A stretch of 64,000 bases of DNA from Pseudomonadota bacterium (GTDB lineage Bacteria; Pseudomonadota; Gammaproteobacteria; Competibacterales; Competibacteraceae), in NCBI GenBank assembly GCA_022709365.1, contig JAKLIY010000004.1:62001-126000 (forward strand). The letters are read 5' to 3'. Shown piece by piece: positions 63,480-64,000 of this stretch. A model generated the notes under the pieces. The model ran no database searches and was not told the origin of the DNA. It was given only the letters and a program-made list of their open reading frames with translations. Both the position numbers and the translations under genes were made by a program. The first letter of the stretch is position 1. The number at the start of each line of letters is the position of its first letter.

Positions 63480-64000
63480 ATGAGCAGTTGGCAATTGACC
63501 AGTCTGGTGGTGCTGGTAGTCTTGGCGGCGGTCATCAGTGGCGGCGGCTGGTTGATTTTGCGCTATAGCCAGGCGCGAAAGCAGCGGTTTGACGAACGGC
63601 TGTTAGCAGCGAAGCGGGCTGCCGTGGAGAAAGCCGCGATGGAGAAGGCCACCGCCGAGCAGAAATTACGGGCGAAAAGTGCGGCGATCAACCGGGCGGC
63701 AGCGGAACGACTGGCGGCCAAGCGGCTGGCAGCGGAACAGGCCGCCGCCGAGCGGGCCGCCGCCGAGCGAGCGGCAGTGGAACAGGCTATTGCTGAGTGG
63801 GCGGCAGCCGAACAGGCTGAGGCCGAACGGATTCGCCACCGGCGCGCCAGCGAAGAGCGTCGGGAAATTGAAGGGGGCGAGGAACGCCTGCGGGCGGTCG
63901 AGGATGCTATCGCCGAGTGGGTCGAGGCGGAACGGGAAGGGAATCGGCTGGCCGCGACTAAAACGCCGGGTAAGCCTGTTGAAAGGACCTATACCCGAAC
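63480..64000 (+). CDS. Membrane-anchored Ala/Glu-rich coiled-coil protein (3' end outside window)
   Basis: From the ATG at 63480 the frame stays open to the window end. The start has one membrane helix (LTSLVVLVVLAAVISGGGWLIL) with few charges before it, then a Lys/Arg/Glu/Ala-rich stretch dominated by AAAERAAAERA-type repeats that should form a long coiled coil, as in TolA-like proteins. No known domain is visible in the sequenced part. It lies 33 bp after rdgC. Confidence 0.7.
   Translation, partial: MSSWQLTSLVVLVVLAAVISGGGWLILRYSQARKQRFDERLLAAKRAAVEKAAMEKATAEQKLRAKSAAINRAAAERLAAKRLAAEQAAAERAAAERAAVEQAIAEWAAAEQAEAERIRHRRASEERREIEGGEERLRAVEDAIAEWVEAEREGNRLAATKTPGKPVERTYTR

Noticed and set aside
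1..64000. tRNA, rRNA or prophage genes
   Set aside because: Intergenic regions were read for tRNA-like cloverleaf ends and for phage structural genes; none was recognised. The phage-like T6SS parts belong to the secretion system.

Overview
The window looks like chromosome of a GC-rich gammaproteobacterium. HflD and RdgC are proteobacterial, mainly gammaproteobacterial, proteins. The mix of a phasin (polyhydroxyalkanoate granules), glycogen branching enzyme, exosortase-A-associated hydrolases and a Pseudomonas HSI-I-like type VI secretion cluster would suit a polymer-storing lineage such as Competibacteraceae. The lineage is inference; no rRNA or tRNA gene was seen.

Region 1 (1-18352) is a large type III-A CRISPR-Cas locus. 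It runs cas10 (5' end cut by the window), csm2, csm3, csm4, csm5, two different CARF-HEPN ribonuclease genes (Cas02710-type and Csx2/TM1812-type) and csx16. A separate adaptation block follows: cas2, cas1, a second Cas1-like gene lacking the catalytic Glu and His, and a second cas2. Then come a coiled-coil/PD-(D/E)XK gene, an AT-rich leader with a 12-bp inverted repeat, and an array of 67 repeats and 66 spacers (hand count) covering 11656-16375. Beyond the array lie a cluster of REP-like palindromes, a RAYT/IS200-type transposase and cas6. Palindromic repeats of two kinds have invaded coding sequence and now encode the last residues of Csx16 and Cas1.

Region 2 (18468-20637) is a siroheme sulfite/nitrite reductase and its DUF934 partner.

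Region 3 (20642-41590) is a type VI secretion cluster in two divergent arms. The leftward arm is tagH(fha)-tssK-tssL-tssM-tagF-pppA. The rightward arm is tssA-tssB-tssC-hcp-tagJ-tssE-tssF-tssG-clpV. The order matches P. aeruginosa HSI-I, but tssJ, ppkA and vgrG are not in the window. A good sigma-54 core promoter and a 17-bp hairpin lie between tssC and hcp.

Region 4 (41654-46437) has an acyl carrier protein and the two exosortase-A-system hydrolases, then on the opposite strand a very large VanZ-type membrane protein and a SnoaL-like protein.

Region 5 (46596-64000) is mostly housekeeping: acetyl-CoA hydrolase/transferase, glgB, a cytochrome-c lipoprotein, relA, an AAA-ATPase/PD-(D/E)XK protein preceded by a DNA-methyltransferase relic with a nonsense codon, hflD, mnmA, a phasin, a fluoride riboswitch with crcB and DUF190, an MFS transporter with a HAD protein, enolase, rdgC and the start of a TolA-like coiled-coil protein cut by the window end.

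The most unusual parts are the double Cas1/Cas2 adaptation block, spacer pairs that differ mainly at codon wobble positions, a spacer containing a parS-like palindrome, and repeat elements that have rewritten the C-termini of cas genes.
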